Assembly: GCA_031177795.1 (NCBI GenBank)
Contig: JAPSKG010000129.1
Location: forward strand, 1 to 6,671
Reading direction: 5' to 3'
Length of the DNA stretch: 6,671 bases
Source: Domibacillus sp.
GTDB taxonomy: Bacteria > Bacillota > Bacilli > Bacillales > Domibacillaceae
Positions 5,889 through 6,671 of the stretch are shown in pieces. Below the pieces are notes generated by a model. The model was given only the letters and a program-made list of their open reading frames with translations. It made no database searches and was not told where the DNA came from. How positions within the stretch are numbered: the first letter of the stretch is position 1; every line of letters starts with the position of its first letter. The translations under genes and the position numbers were made by a program.

Positions 5889-6452
5889 TTGGTTAAAACG
5901 ATTTTGCTGGCGGGTTATAAAAGTCAGGAACTGGGTATATGGGATCGCAAAAACCCGGGCATTCGTGTGATTAAATTTGCGCTTGAAAAACAAATTCGCT
6001 CTTTGATTGAAGAAGGGCTTGAATGGGTAATCATTGGCGGACAGCAAGGAACGGAAATCTGGGGTGCCGAAGTGGTGCTGGATTTAAAAGACGAATTTCC
6101 AGACTTAAAGCTAGGTGTATTGATGCCTTTTTTAGAGCAGGAGAAAAATTGGAAAGAAGAAAGCCAGGAACAATATAATGCAGTGATAGACCAAGCAGAT
6201 TTTGTGGATGCTGTATCCAAAAAAACATATGCTGGACCGTGGCAATTCAAAGCGCGGGATGCTTTTTCAATTGAGCATACAGAAGCTCTTTTGCTCGTTT
6301 ACGATGAAGAAAAAGAAGGTTCGCCAAAATTTATAAAAGAAGCGGCATCAAAACATGCTGAAAGCAGCGATTACCCGATTTTCTCCATTTCTCTGTACGA
6401 TTTACAAGTAGCCGCGGAAGAACTTCTGGAAAAAGAACGGTCAGATTGGTAA
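5889..6452 (+). CDS. ypsA: YpsA family protein (DUF1273, SLOG fold)
   Basis: 187 residues, similar in length to Bacillus subtilis YpsA (about 180). The family has a Rossmann-like SLOG fold expected to bind a nucleotide-derived ligand, and YpsA has been linked to cell division in Firmicutes; its reaction is not known. Seen: AGYKSQELGIW (8-18), the glycine loop IIGGQQGTEIWGAE (48-61), LMPFLEQEKNWKE (78-90), PWQFKARDAF (117-126 region) and LLLVYDEEKEGSPK, all characteristic of the family. Start choice: TTG at 5889, six bases after GAGGTG (5877-5882); the protein then begins MVKTILLAGY, matching the family's N-terminus. A GTG at 5862 is in frame, but it would place the TATAAT box and the ribosome site inside the gene. 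There is no obvious terminator after the stop. In B. subtilis the next gene is gpsB; here the following gene does not look like GpsB. Confidence 0.92.
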   Translation: MVKTILLAGYKSQELGIWDRKNPGIRVIKFALEKQIRSLIEEGLEWVIIGGQQGTEIWGAEVVLDLKDEFPDLKLGVLMPFLEQEKNWKEESQEQYNAVIDQADFVDAVSKKTYAGPWQFKARDAFSIEHTEALLLVYDEEKEGSPKFIKEAASKHAESSDYPIFSISLYDLQVAAEELLEKERSDW

Positions 6453-6469
6453 AAAGAAAGTACGTTGGG

Positions 6470-6499
6470 TTGAACTAAACAAAAATTCCATCATAAAAT
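6470..6499 (+). promoter_or_regulatory. Sigma-A-like promoter of the last gene
   Basis: TTGAAC (6470-6475) and TAAAAT (6494-6499) are separated by 18 bases. The -35 matches 4 of 6 and the -10 matches 5 of 6 consensus bases. Transcription would start near 6506, giving a leader of about 38 nt. Confidence 0.5.
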
Positions 6500-6553
6500 A
6501 AGATACACGCAAGCGTTTACTTACCTGTTAGGGGGCGTTCTTGATGATGGAAT
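6485..6553 (+). repeat. 10-bp inverted repeat spanning the leader, right arm at the start codon
   Basis: ATTCCATCAT (6485-6494) is the exact reverse complement of ATGATGGAAT (6544-6553). The right arm contains both candidate ATG codons of the last gene. The left arm lies upstream of the predicted transcription start, so only RNA reading through from the ypsA-like gene would carry both arms and could hide the start codon in a hairpin. Confidence 0.6.
6508..6521 (+). promoter_or_regulatory. Candidate cre site (CcpA operator)
   Basis: CGCAAGCGTTTACT matches the catabolite-responsive element pattern TGWAARCGYTWNCW at 12 of 14 positions, including the AAGCGTTT core; the mismatches are the first and third bases. 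It lies over or just after the predicted transcription start, a position at which CcpA normally represses. This would make the last gene subject to carbon catabolite repression. Confidence 0.5.
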
Positions 6554-6671
6554 ATCAAAATCTGTCTCTGCATCTTACAAAAGAGCAGTTAAAAACCCTG
6601 GTTCACGAGCTGTCGCGCCAGCATTATTTAATATTCTGGGGATTTAATAAAGGCCAAATGATTTTACATGC
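6544..6671 (+). CDS. Unidentified protein, N-terminal 42 residues only
   Basis: Open frame cut by the right edge; I do not recognise it. Seen: it begins MMEYQNLSLHLTKEQLKTLV, with a likely amphipathic helix (LTKEQLKTLVHELSRQ) followed by a more hydrophobic, strand-like piece (HYLIFWGF). It is not GpsB, which would be expected next to ypsA in Bacillus subtilis order: it lacks that protein's N-terminal LxxxDI membrane-binding pattern. Start choice: AGGGGG (6530-6535) is 8 bases before the ATG at 6544; the next codon is also ATG (6547, 11-base spacing). It has its own promoter candidate and a cre-like site, which suggests control by carbon supply. Confidence 0.7.
   Translation, partial: MMEYQNLSLHLTKEQLKTLVHELSRQHYLIFWGFNKGQMILH

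Noticed and set aside
1..6671. Mobile element, phage, defence island or CRISPR array
   Set aside because: No transposase, integrase, recombinase, cas-like or toxin-antitoxin gene, no target-site duplication and no regularly spaced repeats were seen.

Overview
The window reads as chromosomal DNA of a low-GC, spore-forming Firmicute, most likely a member of the Bacillaceae. The reasons are A/T-rich intergenic DNA, strong AGGAG-type ribosome binding sites, TTG as a start codon, a YfmR-type ABC-F protein and a YpsA protein close to the Bacillus versions, a candidate sigma-K promoter and a candidate CcpA (cre) site. I see no transposase, integrase, CRISPR array, rRNA or tRNA.

Left part (1-2735): a large minus-strand gene for a soluble PAS-PAS-GGDEF-EAL cyclic-di-GMP protein runs off the left edge. 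It covers one third of the window as an uninterrupted 752-codon frame. Upstream of it lies about 370 bp of A/T-rich DNA with one weak promoter candidate and no gene, then a minus-strand terminator.

Middle (2736-3933): a 66-residue minus-strand protein has a C-x2-C-x19-H-x2-C zinc-site pattern. It is divergent from a 225-residue plus-strand protein built of two 91-residue Trp/Arg/Gly-rich repeats, exactly 104 residues apart and 63% identical by hand count. That gene is preceded by a good match to a sigma-K promoter, has a Tyr-rich N-terminus and no signal peptide. A spore-surface (coat or crust) role is therefore my favoured but unproven reading, and this is the least familiar gene in the window. 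A bidirectional terminator separates it from the convergent gene to its right.

Right part (3934-6671): a minus-strand ABC-F ATPase of the Uup/YfmR type (translation factor) is divergent from a plus-strand ypsA-like gene (SLOG-fold protein linked to cell division in Firmicutes). Their promoter candidates overlap in a 74-bp gap. The ypsA-like gene appears to start at a TTG with a very short leader. It is followed by a new transcription unit with a sigma-A-like promoter, a cre-like site at the presumed transcription start, and a 10-bp inverted repeat whose right arm is the start codon region. The gene itself is cut by the right edge and I do not recognise it.

The genes do not form one pathway: nearly every one has its own orientation, promoter or terminator. 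The points most worth following are the tandem-repeat putative spore protein, the LIM-like mini protein beside it, and the regulatory DNA before the last gene.
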